This document shows, one piece after another, positions 44,861-53,303 of a DNA stretch of 64,000 nt. This DNA is from GH45 sp046704385 (GTDB lineage: Bacteria > Bacteroidota > Bacteroidia > Bacteroidales > SZUA-534), in contig JBJKSB010000091.1 in the NCBI GenBank assembly GCA_046704385.1, forward strand, positions 1 to 64,000, read 5' to 3'. The notes under the pieces are model-generated. The model made no database searches. It was given only the letters and a program-made list of their open reading frames with translations, and was not told where the DNA came from. Position numbers and translations under genes: made by a program. How positions within the stretch are numbered: the stretch's first letter is position 1; every line of letters begins with the position of its first letter.

Positions 44861-46012
44861 TCATTTTAGATAGAACATCCTGCTAATTATTTTATCATTA
44901 AACGACAGTTTAACTATGTAAAACCCTATTGGATTGCCAGTTACATCAATCTTTGCCCTAGATGTTTCTTTAGTGGATTTTGACAATATTTTCTCCCCTT
45001 CAATATTATATACTTCTATAATTGTACTCTTAACCGGTTCTAAGTCAAAAGCTATATTTAACACTCCGGAACTTGGATCAGGATAAATTTTAACATTTCC
45101 GTTATCATTATCTTTTAGTACAATTTCTTGTGTACTTATTGCCATGTTTGGTAAATCGTATGACCAAATTCCAGTATCATCAAGTTTTGTACTCCGCCGA
45201 ATATCAAAGCCCGAATAAGTTTCAATAGTTTCATTTTTAAGTGATATTTTCCACACTTTAGAGAAATCCCGCTTCAAACAAAAATAAATTACCATTTTTA
45301 CAGGATCGAACAAAAACGAAATTTGGGTTGGAAAATCACCGGAGGATTGAACCGTTCGTCTAAGAGTCTCAAACCCATCATTATACCCAAAATCCGATTT
45401 GTGATTCTGAATGTATGCAAATGCAGTTTTGTAGCGGTCAGCTCCCACTCCATAAACCGAATTATAATTCATCCCGATAAAACTGAAATCAGGAAAATTA
45501 GTCATGATTAATACACTGTCCTGCACCGGTGTTATGCCGTTTGATGAACCAAAAGGTTCAACTACAAAAGCATTGCGCGTGCTATCAGCAAATAAAAAAT
45601 GTGTGTCAATTCCCCATGATGGTATAATCTTTTTAGTTCCAATATAGTTTGTTATTTCAGCTATAGTCGACAAACTATTAAGGGAATAATCGTATAAATC
45701 ACCAATGCCTAATGTATTTGAACTATTGTCAAATGTTGGCTCTCCATTGTTATAATATAATAATTGACCACATGTAAATAAACCACTATCGTTCATGCCT
45801 GCAATAAAACCTCCAGAACCAAATTGCGCCCGAAATATTTTTTTATTACCAACGTGGAAAATAGAAAATTTTATATCGACATTTGAATAGTCAAAATTCA
45901 TTCCATACCATTTTTCCCTGGAGTAAACGGCAAAACTCGTGCATGCATTTATTCTCAAATGGCAAATACAAAAAATTATAATTAGTATGGATAATTTAAT
46001 CTTTGTTTTCAA
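44861..46012 (-). CDS. Linear amide C-N hydrolase (Ntn/choloylglycine hydrolase-like) with T9SS sorting domain
   Basis: 383 residues. A signal peptide ends at ...INA and the next residue is Cys in CTSFAV, the expected exposed N-terminal nucleophile of Ntn hydrolases of this group, which act on penicillin V, bile-salt amides or N-acyl amino compounds. Further motifs are WYGMNFDYS, GGFIAGMNDSGLF, NAFVVEPFG and LIMTNFPDF. The last ~75 residues are a type A T9SS tail (VKIYPDPSSGVLNIAF ... GFYIVKLSFNDKIISRMFYL), so the enzyme is expected on the cell surface or secreted. The substrate is unknown. I treat the Cys as nucleophile rather than lipobox because the family motif follows it directly. Confidence 0.85.
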   Translation of the reverse strand: MKTKIKLSILIIIFCICHLRINACTSFAVYSREKWYGMNFDYSNVDIKFSIFHVGNKKIFRAQFGSGGFIAGMNDSGLFTCGQLLYYNNGEPTFDNSSNTLGIGDLYDYSLNSLSTIAEITNYIGTKKIIPSWGIDTHFLFADSTRNAFVVEPFGSSNGITPVQDSVLIMTNFPDFSFIGMNYNSVYGVGADRYKTAFAYIQNHKSDFGYNDGFETLRRTVQSSGDFPTQISFLFDPVKMVIYFCLKRDFSKVWKISLKNETIETYSGFDIRRSTKLDDTGIWSYDLPNMAISTQEIVLKDNDNGNVKIYPDPSSGVLNIAFDLEPVKSTIIEVYNIEGEKILSKSTKETSRAKIDVTGNPIGFYIVKLSFNDKIISRMFYLK

Positions 46013-46321
46013 AATGTAATTTTTTTGTTCACATGGTTGTACCTAACTTCCAAATAATAATAACCCAGACTTTACTTTATGGTTATGCATAAATTATATT
46101 TTTTCTTTTTTACAAAAATGATAATACAATTACGGTAAGACTTAATAATTCCTGCTTTTTTTTTGAGAAAAAATATTGGATTAGGAAGCAATTTCCAATT
46201 AGTTTAAACCTGCTTTTATATTAGCTACATATTTTACAAACTACTAAACCAACAGCAGGGAACCCAACTAAGTTAAATTTACTTACACTATCCCATAAGT
46301 ACAGTTGTGCTTTTCAAATTA
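46013..46321. other. Intergenic region with no recognised feature
   Basis: 309 bp, very AT-rich, including the upstream region of the Ntn hydrolase gene. I see no gene, RNA or strong hairpin. Confidence 0.4.
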
Positions 46322-46793
46322 TCAGTTAATCCTAATATGAGCCAATGAAATTATTCTCATTGCATCTGCTATATTCATTCCAATTCTACAATAAAATGGA
46401 TAATTTTTCTTAAACTCTTTATACATTGGCTCATGGCTTATTACATTAATATAATCTGCCCATTTCTCAATTTCCATTATATTGTTAATGCCCCACTTTA
46501 AATTAGCTGAGATATCCATGCCTCCTTTTTTAATTACAACTTTGTTGGAAAGCTTAACTCCGCGTTCTGAAGCATAATCGAGTTATTGGATTAATGTTTT
46601 CAGCAATTAAGGTAAAATTATAAGGAATACTGTTTATTATAGAAACAGCCTTATCATCCACCAAATGAGGTTTTAATTTTTGTGTTTCAATAGCCCTTCC
46701 CCACAATGGAAGTAACAATGTTTTCTGAACACTACCAAGTTTTAATTCATCTGAATCTTTAATACAGTCTATCCTATTTGTATTTTCCGGCAT
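46322..46793 (-). pseudogene. Decayed LCMT/TcmP-type O-methyltransferase
   Basis: Two pieces of one gene survive in different frames. The 5' piece from 46793 reads LKLGSVQKTLLLPLWGRAIE, KPHLVDDKAVSIINSIPYNF and ENINPITRL, the N-terminus of the leucine carboxyl methyltransferase-like family. It then stops at 46554. A second frame, which enters at about 46570 and extends the 46322-46519 frame upstream, reads YASERGVKLSNKVVIKKGGM, DISANLKWGINNIMEIEKWA and ends IADAMRIISLAHIRIN, the C-terminus of the same family. The central part with the SAM-binding motifs, roughly 120 or more residues, is missing. A deletion plus frameshift explains the pattern, and the gene should be non-functional. Confidence 0.8.
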
Positions 46794-46899
46794 GGTGCAA
46801 ATCTTGTATTTTAATCAACACTATGAATTATAAGCAGTTGTATGATTGTGTACTTTTCTATCCAGGTATAAATGCTTTGCTAAGTAAAAAATACTATAA

Positions 46900-48852
46900 T
46901 TATTCTTTAATTATCCGAACCTGATTTAAATATTTCTGATTGTCTTTTACAATCAGTTGATATACCCCAACCTGTAAATCAGATACGTTAAGATGAACAA
47001 TAGTTTCACCTTTAGGAAATGGCCCGACTACTCTTATTAAGTTGCCCGATAAATCATAAATATTAATTGTGGTTTGGTGGCTGAAAGGTTGATTGCTTTC
47101 AATCGTAAGATAATCATCAGAAGGGTTTGGATATGCATTAATAACGGTTTTATTAGGTGCCTGTTTTATTGATTCCATGGTGCCATCTAAATTAACAATG
47201 GTACAGTTCAAAAACCGATCGTAAGCAAATATTTTAACCTGCTTAGGATCATTAATCTTTCCGGTTTTCACCCTTATATTATCGAAATTCCCGGTAATAA
47301 TTGGTGGCAGTGTCTGATCATCCACAGAAATCTCAACCTTAACAACTTCAGGATCGGTAATTAAATTCAGGTTTAGCGAATCATCAGTTAAGGTATATGA
47401 ATTAACAGACAAATTTGGGGCTGTAAAATCAGTATACTTTGCATAAGTAGCTATGTTGGCATAATGATCTTTAACCTGATCAACTCTTACCCCATTAATC
47501 CTGATGTATTTAGGATCAGCACAACCTATGCTGTCATTATGCAAAGTTGCGAGATAACTGATTTTGGATGGATCAACCTGCACAATTAATGATTCGATTG
47601 CATCCACTGCTACAGCATCTTTGCCTGCAATGATACATCGCGTATTCTTTTTTCTTAATGAGACCGGATCGGATGTTACCGGTGTTGGCCCATGTTCCAT
47701 TCCTGTTAAGGCATCCATTATGACATAATCGACAGGTCGGCAGAGGTAAAAATCATGAATCCAGTTATGGAGGTTAATAAAATTTATACCATCATGTTTA
47801 ATTTTTGCTACCCTCCAGTGTCGGCTGTCCGATTCTCCATAAATGTTTATTGGGGTAGCCCCTATTCCAACGTTTTTTACCGCCCCGGTAACAGCAGCAT
47901 TGCTGTGGTTTTTTAACACCGGAAGACTTATAACAACATCTGCATCATAATAAATTTTATTCAAATAATAAATATTCTGTGCATAACTATAAAGTGCCTT
48001 ACCTTTGGGAAGTGATACTTTAACAAGTTCCGGGGCATTAGTATCACCACGGTCACCACAAGCTTCATCAAGACAGATAAAATCGTCAACCCCTTTAATT
48101 GTTAACCAACCCATCTTTTGCATATTGTCCCTGGTTTGTCCAATACCGGAACCTTCCATAATGTAAATTTTTCCATGCGGATTTTGCTCACGCACCAGAT
48201 TTACTACAGCCTGAATAACCCTGTAATCGGTGGTAACAGCATTAACTTTTTGGGGCAACAATTTATTTGTAGGGTAAAAGTTATCGTCCAATTGGGCAGT
48301 AGCAATTAAATTGGGTTTAAGCACCACTACCATACTGTCACGAATAAGTGTATTAAAACCTCCTGCTAATTCAACAGCTTTTTTAACCATAACACAAATT
48401 TCGGCAGAATCAATGTCTTCCGCCGTAGGTTTATCAGAGCGAACAATACCTACAACAGCTTTAGGTGCAACCATTGTACTGTCGGCTGTGCTGTCGGCCA
48501 GATCAAATGAGGCCTGTGTCTGTGTAGTATCAGCTTTGGTTTGAAACACACAGGTAGATTGCACTAATCCAAAAATTAACACTGCCAGTATAAAAAATGA
48601 AGTGGAAAGCAGGTACCTTGAATTTTTTAAATAATTCCGTGCTTTTCTATAAAAGAAAAACGATCCGGTAAAACCTGTTAGCCAGATTACAAACGCCGAT
48701 GCCATTGGAAATGCCACCCTTTGACATGGGTACATGGCCCGCTGCGGCTTGGGTATAACCCTAATTAAAAACCATATTAATGATATAAATCCGAATGCAA
48801 TAAACCACAGTTTTTTTCTATAGGTAAATTTGTACTCTATATTAAGTTTCAT
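46900..48852 (-). CDS. DUF362 protein with N-terminal membrane domain and T9SS tail (paralogue A)
   Basis: 650 residues. Three hydrophobic helices (about 16-36, 48-70, 80-102) enclose the conserved RVIPKPQRAMYPCQRVAFP. The DUF362 domain (about 130-450) has VVVLKPNLIA, VVISLPVLKNHSNAAVTGAV and KNVGIGATPINIYG. An Ig-like region precedes a type A T9SS sorting domain (INAYPNPSDDYLTIES ... GVYQLIVKDNQKYLNQVRII). It is very similar throughout to paralogue B at 49930 and lies downstream of an AraC regulator, which is probably its activator. The surface role is unknown. Confidence 0.88.
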   Translation of the reverse strand: MKLNIEYKFTYRKKLWFIAFGFISLIWFLIRVIPKPQRAMYPCQRVAFPMASAFVIWLTGFTGSFFFYRKARNYLKNSRYLLSTSFFILAVLIFGLVQSTCVFQTKADTTQTQASFDLADSTADSTMVAPKAVVGIVRSDKPTAEDIDSAEICVMVKKAVELAGGFNTLIRDSMVVVLKPNLIATAQLDDNFYPTNKLLPQKVNAVTTDYRVIQAVVNLVREQNPHGKIYIMEGSGIGQTRDNMQKMGWLTIKGVDDFICLDEACGDRGDTNAPELVKVSLPKGKALYSYAQNIYYLNKIYYDADVVISLPVLKNHSNAAVTGAVKNVGIGATPINIYGESDSRHWRVAKIKHDGINFINLHNWIHDFYLCRPVDYVIMDALTGMEHGPTPVTSDPVSLRKKNTRCIIAGKDAVAVDAIESLIVQVDPSKISYLATLHNDSIGCADPKYIRINGVRVDQVKDHYANIATYAKYTDFTAPNLSVNSYTLTDDSLNLNLITDPEVVKVEISVDDQTLPPIITGNFDNIRVKTGKINDPKQVKIFAYDRFLNCTIVNLDGTMESIKQAPNKTVINAYPNPSDDYLTIESNQPFSHQTTINIYDLSGNLIRVVGPFPKGETIVHLNVSDLQVGVYQLIVKDNQKYLNQVRIIKE

Positions 48853-48955
48853 TTGTTAAAATTTTTCATTAATTGTAGTCACTAAAGCAAATAAAATACA
48901 TGGTTAGAAGCGTAACTTCCAACCAGAATGCCATTGCAAAAATGCAAATTATATT

Positions 48956-48980
48956 AAGTCAGGACTTAAGGATTCTTGCT
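48956..48980. repeat. 25-bp direct repeat, copy 1
   Basis: The 25 bp ending in GGATTCTTGCT recur identically at 52006-52030. Copy 1 covers the last 15 bp of the AraC gene and the 10 bp beyond it. See the duplication finding. Confidence 0.85.
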
Positions 48981-49820
48981 CTTCCTCAAATACGATGGAG
49001 AATAATGAAATTTGTTTTTAAATGCGGCATCAAAATTTTCTGCACTTTGAAAACCTGAGAGAAATCCGACTTCATTTATAGGCAGCCCGGAATTCACAAT
49101 CAACTGTTTCGCATTGGTTAACCTGGTATTAAGCAAAAACTGGTAAGGAGTATAACTCGATATTTCTTTAAAAATTCGGCTAAAATGAAACGGACTTACA
49201 TTACAATAGCAGGCAATATCATTGATAGTAATATTTTCAATAAAGTTATTAAAAATGAAATCCTTAGCTTTTTCAATGGTATGCAAATGTTGCCTTTTAA
49301 GTTTTGTTGCTAAAATGGATTGGGGCATCCTGTTATCCATCCTGTCGAGAAACCAATGCAATATTTCCATAACTAAACTTTCCGTATAATTGGTATCGAA
49401 ATACTTTGCATTAAACTGGCTGATAAGTAAATAATGCAGGTATTCAACTTTATTATCTGTTTTAAACAATAAGGATTGAATATCCTCATTTTCAAAAAAC
49501 AGTTTATATTTCATCTTATGCTTTTCTCGTAATATTTGGTAAAAGTTATCCGTAAAATCAATTATAGTACATTCGTCAGGACTATGCTGACGGTGTTCAA
49601 CAACATGCTCACTATCAGGCTTATCAACTATTGCATAACCATTATAAGCATCAAAATTGTAGCGAAAACCTTTATATCCAAAATTTCCTTTACGGATAAA
49701 GCTTATATTAAACGATTTGGAATACTCCTTTTTAGAGACAGCACAACAATCACACTTACACTTAAAATCTATTATTTTGCATAAATCCGATGAGTATATT
49801 ACATTTATATTTGCATTCAT
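48966..49820 (-). CDS. AraC-family transcriptional regulator
   Basis: 284 residues from ATG 49818-49820; MQLK upstream is a possible extension. An N-terminal cupin-like sensing part (Cys-rich near IDFKCKCDCC) is followed by the two HTH motifs of AraC at about 185-284 (ITINDIACYCNVSPFHFSRI and LPINEVGFLSGFQSAENFDA). It lies between two near-duplicate DUF362 genes on the same strand, and its last codons are repeated beside the second one. It probably controls the DUF362 genes; the inducer is unknown. Confidence 0.9.
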   Translation of the reverse strand: MNANINVIYSSDLCKIIDFKCKCDCCAVSKKEYSKSFNISFIRKGNFGYKGFRYNFDAYNGYAIVDKPDSEHVVEHRQHSPDECTIIDFTDNFYQILREKHKMKYKLFFENEDIQSLLFKTDNKVEYLHYLLISQFNAKYFDTNYTESLVMEILHWFLDRMDNRMPQSILATKLKRQHLHTIEKAKDFIFNNFIENITINDIACYCNVSPFHFSRIFKEISSYTPYQFLLNTRLTNAKQLIVNSGLPINEVGFLSGFQSAENFDAAFKNKFHYSPSYLRKSKNP

Positions 49821-49929
49821 TTTTAGTTGCACTTGTGTATTTCAATCAATACAATGAATTTAAATTGTTGTTTGGTTAAGCGTTTTTCAGTCTGTGTATG
49901 AGTGTTTAACGAAACAAAAATACTATAAA

Positions 49930-51891
49930 TTATTCTTTAATTATCCGAATCTTATTTAAATATTTCTGATTGTCTTTTACAATCAGTTGATATACCCCGA
50001 CCGGTAAATCAGACACCCTAAGATGAACAATGGTTTCACCTTTAGAAAATGGCCCGGTCACTTTTATTAAGTTGCCCGATAAATCATAAATATTAATTAG
50101 GGTAGGGTGGCTGAAAGGTTGATTACTTTCAATAGTAAGATTATTAATACAAGGATTTGGAAAAGCGGTAATAACGGTTTTAATATGTGCCTGTTTTAGT
50201 GATACCGTGGTACCATCTAAATTTACAATGGTACAGTTTAAAAACCGATCGTAAGCAAATATTTTAACCTGTTTAGGATCATTAACCTTTCCGGTTTTCA
50301 CCCTTATATTATCAAAATTCCTGGTAATAATTGGTGCCAGCATCTGATCATCCACAGAAATCTCAACCTTGACAACCTCAGGATCAGTAATTAAATTCAG
50401 GTTTAGTGAATCATCAGTTAAAGTATATGAATTAACTGATAAATTTGGGGCTGTAAAATCGGAATACTTTGCATAAGTTGACCAACTTGCAAAATGATCC
50501 TTTACCTGGTCAACCCTCATCCCTTTAACCCTGATATATTTTGGATCAGCGCAACCTAAGCCGTCATTATGAAGTGTGGCTAAATATTTCACTTTTGAAG
50601 GATCCACCTGTATCATTAATGCTTCGATAGCATCCATAGCTAACGGATCTCTGCTTGCCAGGATACAGCGCACATTCTTTTTGTCCAGCGTTTTAGGGTA
50701 ATTCGCCATAGGGGAAGGTCCGTCCTGCATCCCGGTAAGAGCATCCATAACAGCAAAATTAACAGGCCGGCACATGTAATAATCGTGTATCCAATCATGA
50801 AGGCTGGAATAATTATTACTTTCACTACCATGGTTAATAACCACAGCACGTGTATGTATGAAAGTAGTATCGGAACCATAAATATTGAGAGGTGTCGCCC
50901 CCATTGCAACATTTTTAACTGCACCCGTTACGGCTGCCATATCGTGGGTTTTCAAAACAGGCAGACTAATTACAACATCGGCATTATAATAGATTTTATT
51001 CATGTAATACTCATTATTAGCAGCAGTATACAACGCTTTTCCCGAAGGTAACGATACCTTTACCAATTCTTTTGCCGAATAATCACGCCATGCACCACAT
51101 GCTTCATCCAGACAGATAAAATCATCGACTCCTTTAATCTTAAACCAGCCCATCGCTTCCATATTATTACGGGTTTTATCGGAAGCAGATCCCTCCATTA
51201 CATAAACTTTTCCATGTGGATTGTATTTCCTGACCAGATTCACAACAGCCTGAATAACCCTGTAATCGGTTGTTACACTATTTACTTTTTCGGGCAACTT
51301 ATACAGTGGATTAATATTTGCGTCTACCACCCAAATTACAACCATATTGGGTTTCAAAACAACGGTACAGCTATCGTGTATTAAATCTTTAAACCCACCA
51401 GCCAGTTCAACAGCATTTTGCACCATACTATAAATTTCCAGTGAGTCTATATCTTCCGCCGTAGGTTTATCAGAACGAACAATGCCTACAACAGCTTTGG
51501 GTGCAACCATGGAACTGTCGGCAGTACTGTCTGCCAGATCAAATGAGGATTGTGTCAGGGAGGTATTAGCTTTAGTTTGTTTTAACAGGCAGGTAGATTG
51601 CACAAATCCAAAAATTAACAATGCCAGTATAAAAAATGAAGCGGACAGCAGGTATCTTGCATTTTTAAAAAAATTCTGCGCTTTTTTATAAAACAGAAAT
51701 GACCCGGTAAAACCTGTTAACCAGATTACAAATGCCGATGCCAATGGAAATGCTACCCTCTGACATGGGTACATGGCCCGCTGCGGTTTAGGTATTACTC
51801 TTATTAAAAACCATATTAAGGATATAAATCCAACTACAATAAACCATAGTTTTTTTCCATAGGTAAATTTGTGCTTAGTATTTATTTTCAT
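49930..51891 (-). CDS. DUF362 protein with N-terminal membrane domain and T9SS tail (paralogue B)
   Basis: 653 residues from ATG 51889-51891 (MKINTKHKFTYGKKL), which aligns with the start of paralogue A; 27 upstream codons are discarded. The layout is the same: three N-terminal helices with RVIPKPQRAMYPCQRVAFP, DUF362 (VVISLPVLKTHDMAAVTGAV, KNVAMGATPLNIYG), then the T9SS tail (ITAFPNPCINNLTIES ... GVYQLIVKDNQKYLNKIRII). It differs from A mainly in the DUF362 core and much less in the membrane and tail parts. It arose by tandem duplication with the AraC gene. Confidence 0.88.
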   Translation of the reverse strand: MKINTKHKFTYGKKLWFIVVGFISLIWFLIRVIPKPQRAMYPCQRVAFPLASAFVIWLTGFTGSFLFYKKAQNFFKNARYLLSASFFILALLIFGFVQSTCLLKQTKANTSLTQSSFDLADSTADSSMVAPKAVVGIVRSDKPTAEDIDSLEIYSMVQNAVELAGGFKDLIHDSCTVVLKPNMVVIWVVDANINPLYKLPEKVNSVTTDYRVIQAVVNLVRKYNPHGKVYVMEGSASDKTRNNMEAMGWFKIKGVDDFICLDEACGAWRDYSAKELVKVSLPSGKALYTAANNEYYMNKIYYNADVVISLPVLKTHDMAAVTGAVKNVAMGATPLNIYGSDTTFIHTRAVVINHGSESNNYSSLHDWIHDYYMCRPVNFAVMDALTGMQDGPSPMANYPKTLDKKNVRCILASRDPLAMDAIEALMIQVDPSKVKYLATLHNDGLGCADPKYIRVKGMRVDQVKDHFASWSTYAKYSDFTAPNLSVNSYTLTDDSLNLNLITDPEVVKVEISVDDQMLAPIITRNFDNIRVKTGKVNDPKQVKIFAYDRFLNCTIVNLDGTTVSLKQAHIKTVITAFPNPCINNLTIESNQPFSHPTLINIYDLSGNLIKVTGPFSKGETIVHLRVSDLPVGVYQLIVKDNQKYLNKIRIIKE

Positions 51892-52294
51892 CAGTTGAAA
51901 ATTATCATTTAATGCGTTAAATAACAAGTAATTAAAATAAACAATACACCCTATTGGAAGGGTAATTCCCAATCACTGTGTATTTACAAAAATGATAATT
52001 TTAAAAAGTCAGGACTTAAGGATTCTTGCTATTTTTATCTCTATTCTTAAAAAATGGATTTATATAAGGACTCACTTTAACCAAACTTTAGTACCATTGA
52101 CTATTCCCATATCAGCATTCATGGAAATTCCGGTTTAAAAGATACTTTTTGTTACATAAGATTCATGAAAATGTGCATTCAATTTTTACCTTTTTTCATG
52201 CACAATAATTTATTTTATTTTTTGTAAACGTTTGATGTATAGCTGTTTGACATTTCTATATCTTAATCTTCCGGAACTTACATCAGCATTTTTC
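51892..52294. other. Intergenic region with a remnant of a second AraC gene end
   Basis: About 400 bp without an intact gene. At 52016-52030 the minus strand reads the last AraC codons SKNP-stop, identical to the end of the AraC gene at 48966, and the frame continues upstream as VSPYINPFFKNRDKN before a stop. Nearby (about 51953-51975) is a TTGGAAGGGTAATTCCCAA hairpin that matches a similar GGTTAGAAG/CTTCCAACC hairpin at about 48902-48924 before paralogue A. Confidence 0.6.
52006..52030. repeat. 25-bp direct repeat, copy 2
   Basis: Identical to 48956-48980. It lies upstream of DUF362 paralogue B and carries the terminal codons of a lost AraC copy. Confidence 0.85.
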
Positions 52295-52891
52295 TTAAAA
52301 TCCCATGGCTTGCTTTATTACTTCCATTTCTTTTTCTGAAGTCAGCATTTTCAATAATTCAAATGCAACTTTAGGAGCTGTTTCAGGACAATACGAAGTA
52401 ATAATATTACCATCAACTACAACAGGCTCATTCACAACATTCACTCCAAATTCTTTCAATTGTTCTTGATAATATCCGTTTTTTAAGTGGTAGGTTGTTG
52501 CCCTCCGATTTTTAAGAACTCCGCTTTTGCCTAAAGGAAAAGCCCCGGAACAAATTGAGGCAATGATTTTACCTTTTGCATTAAATTCCCTGATTAATTT
52601 TAAAAATCTCCCGTCATATGCCTCTTCATAAAAACCAAATTCTCCAAATCCGCCAGGAATTGCCAGGGCATCATATTCGTCAACAATTATTTCATCAATG
52701 GTTTTATCAACCAATACAGGCACATTAAAAGTGCTTATAACTTTTTCAGTAAAACCACAAGTATCAACAAACAAATTATGTCCATAATCATTTCTGGCCC
52801 AACCAAGAACATCAATAAAGACACAAAATTCCATGGTTTCAAATGCTTTTGCCAGAAACACTAATATTTTCTTATTTGGGATACTTTTCAT
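52295..52891 (-). CDS. DJ-1/PfpI family protein
   Basis: 198 residues from ATG 52889-52891 (MKSIPNKKILVFLAKAFETM). The nucleophile-elbow Cys is in IIASICSGAFPLGKSG, with the conserved LAIPGGFGEFGF and the acidic residue in the first helix region (FETMEF). DJ-1/PfpI proteins include glyoxalases, chaperones and amidase-like regulators. No HTH is fused. It lies alone between the DUF362 cluster and a beta-helix gene, so its role is not clear from context. Confidence 0.88.
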   Translation of the reverse strand: MKSIPNKKILVFLAKAFETMEFCVFIDVLGWARNDYGHNLFVDTCGFTEKVISTFNVPVLVDKTIDEIIVDEYDALAIPGGFGEFGFYEEAYDGRFLKLIREFNAKGKIIASICSGAFPLGKSGVLKNRRATTYHLKNGYYQEQLKEFGVNVVNEPVVVDGNIITSYCPETAPKVAFELLKMLTSEKEMEVIKQAMGF

Positions 52892-53303
52892 AATTACAAA
52901 TGTGTATAGATTCCAATCAGTTTTACAATTCGTAACATACAACCAACTATTTCATTAATCGATAAGTGAATATACCTTTTATTTTACAAAATAAAAATAT
53001 CACCACACATACCTTTAGTACCTGTTTGTAAGAACAAATTATGAGGATTTATTTCTTAATGTGTACCTAAACTGAATTAAATTAAGCTGTTTTCCCTATT
53101 AATATTTTGCTTAAGCTGCTATTATTCTAACCTCAACAAAGGATTAACCTGGTCTGGATAGTTCTGGTTCTTCCGCGATTTTTAAATCATTCACCTGTAT
53201 GTCCATAAAAATGTAAAATTCACAGCTATGTGAAATACCGGGTTGCATAAAACTATTTAAACTGTATATTTGATTATAAAGTTTTTTGTTAAAACACCAA
53301 AAA
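52892..53303. other. Divergent intergenic region
   Basis: 412 bp between the DJ-1 gene and the rightward beta-helix gene. It should contain both promoters. I see no gene and no consensus promoter that I would defend. Confidence 0.4.

Noticed and set aside
44861..46012. Lipoprotein call for the Ntn hydrolase from its INAC sequence
   Set aside because: The Cys starts the conserved CTSFAV of the Ntn family, so it is better read as the catalytic nucleophile.
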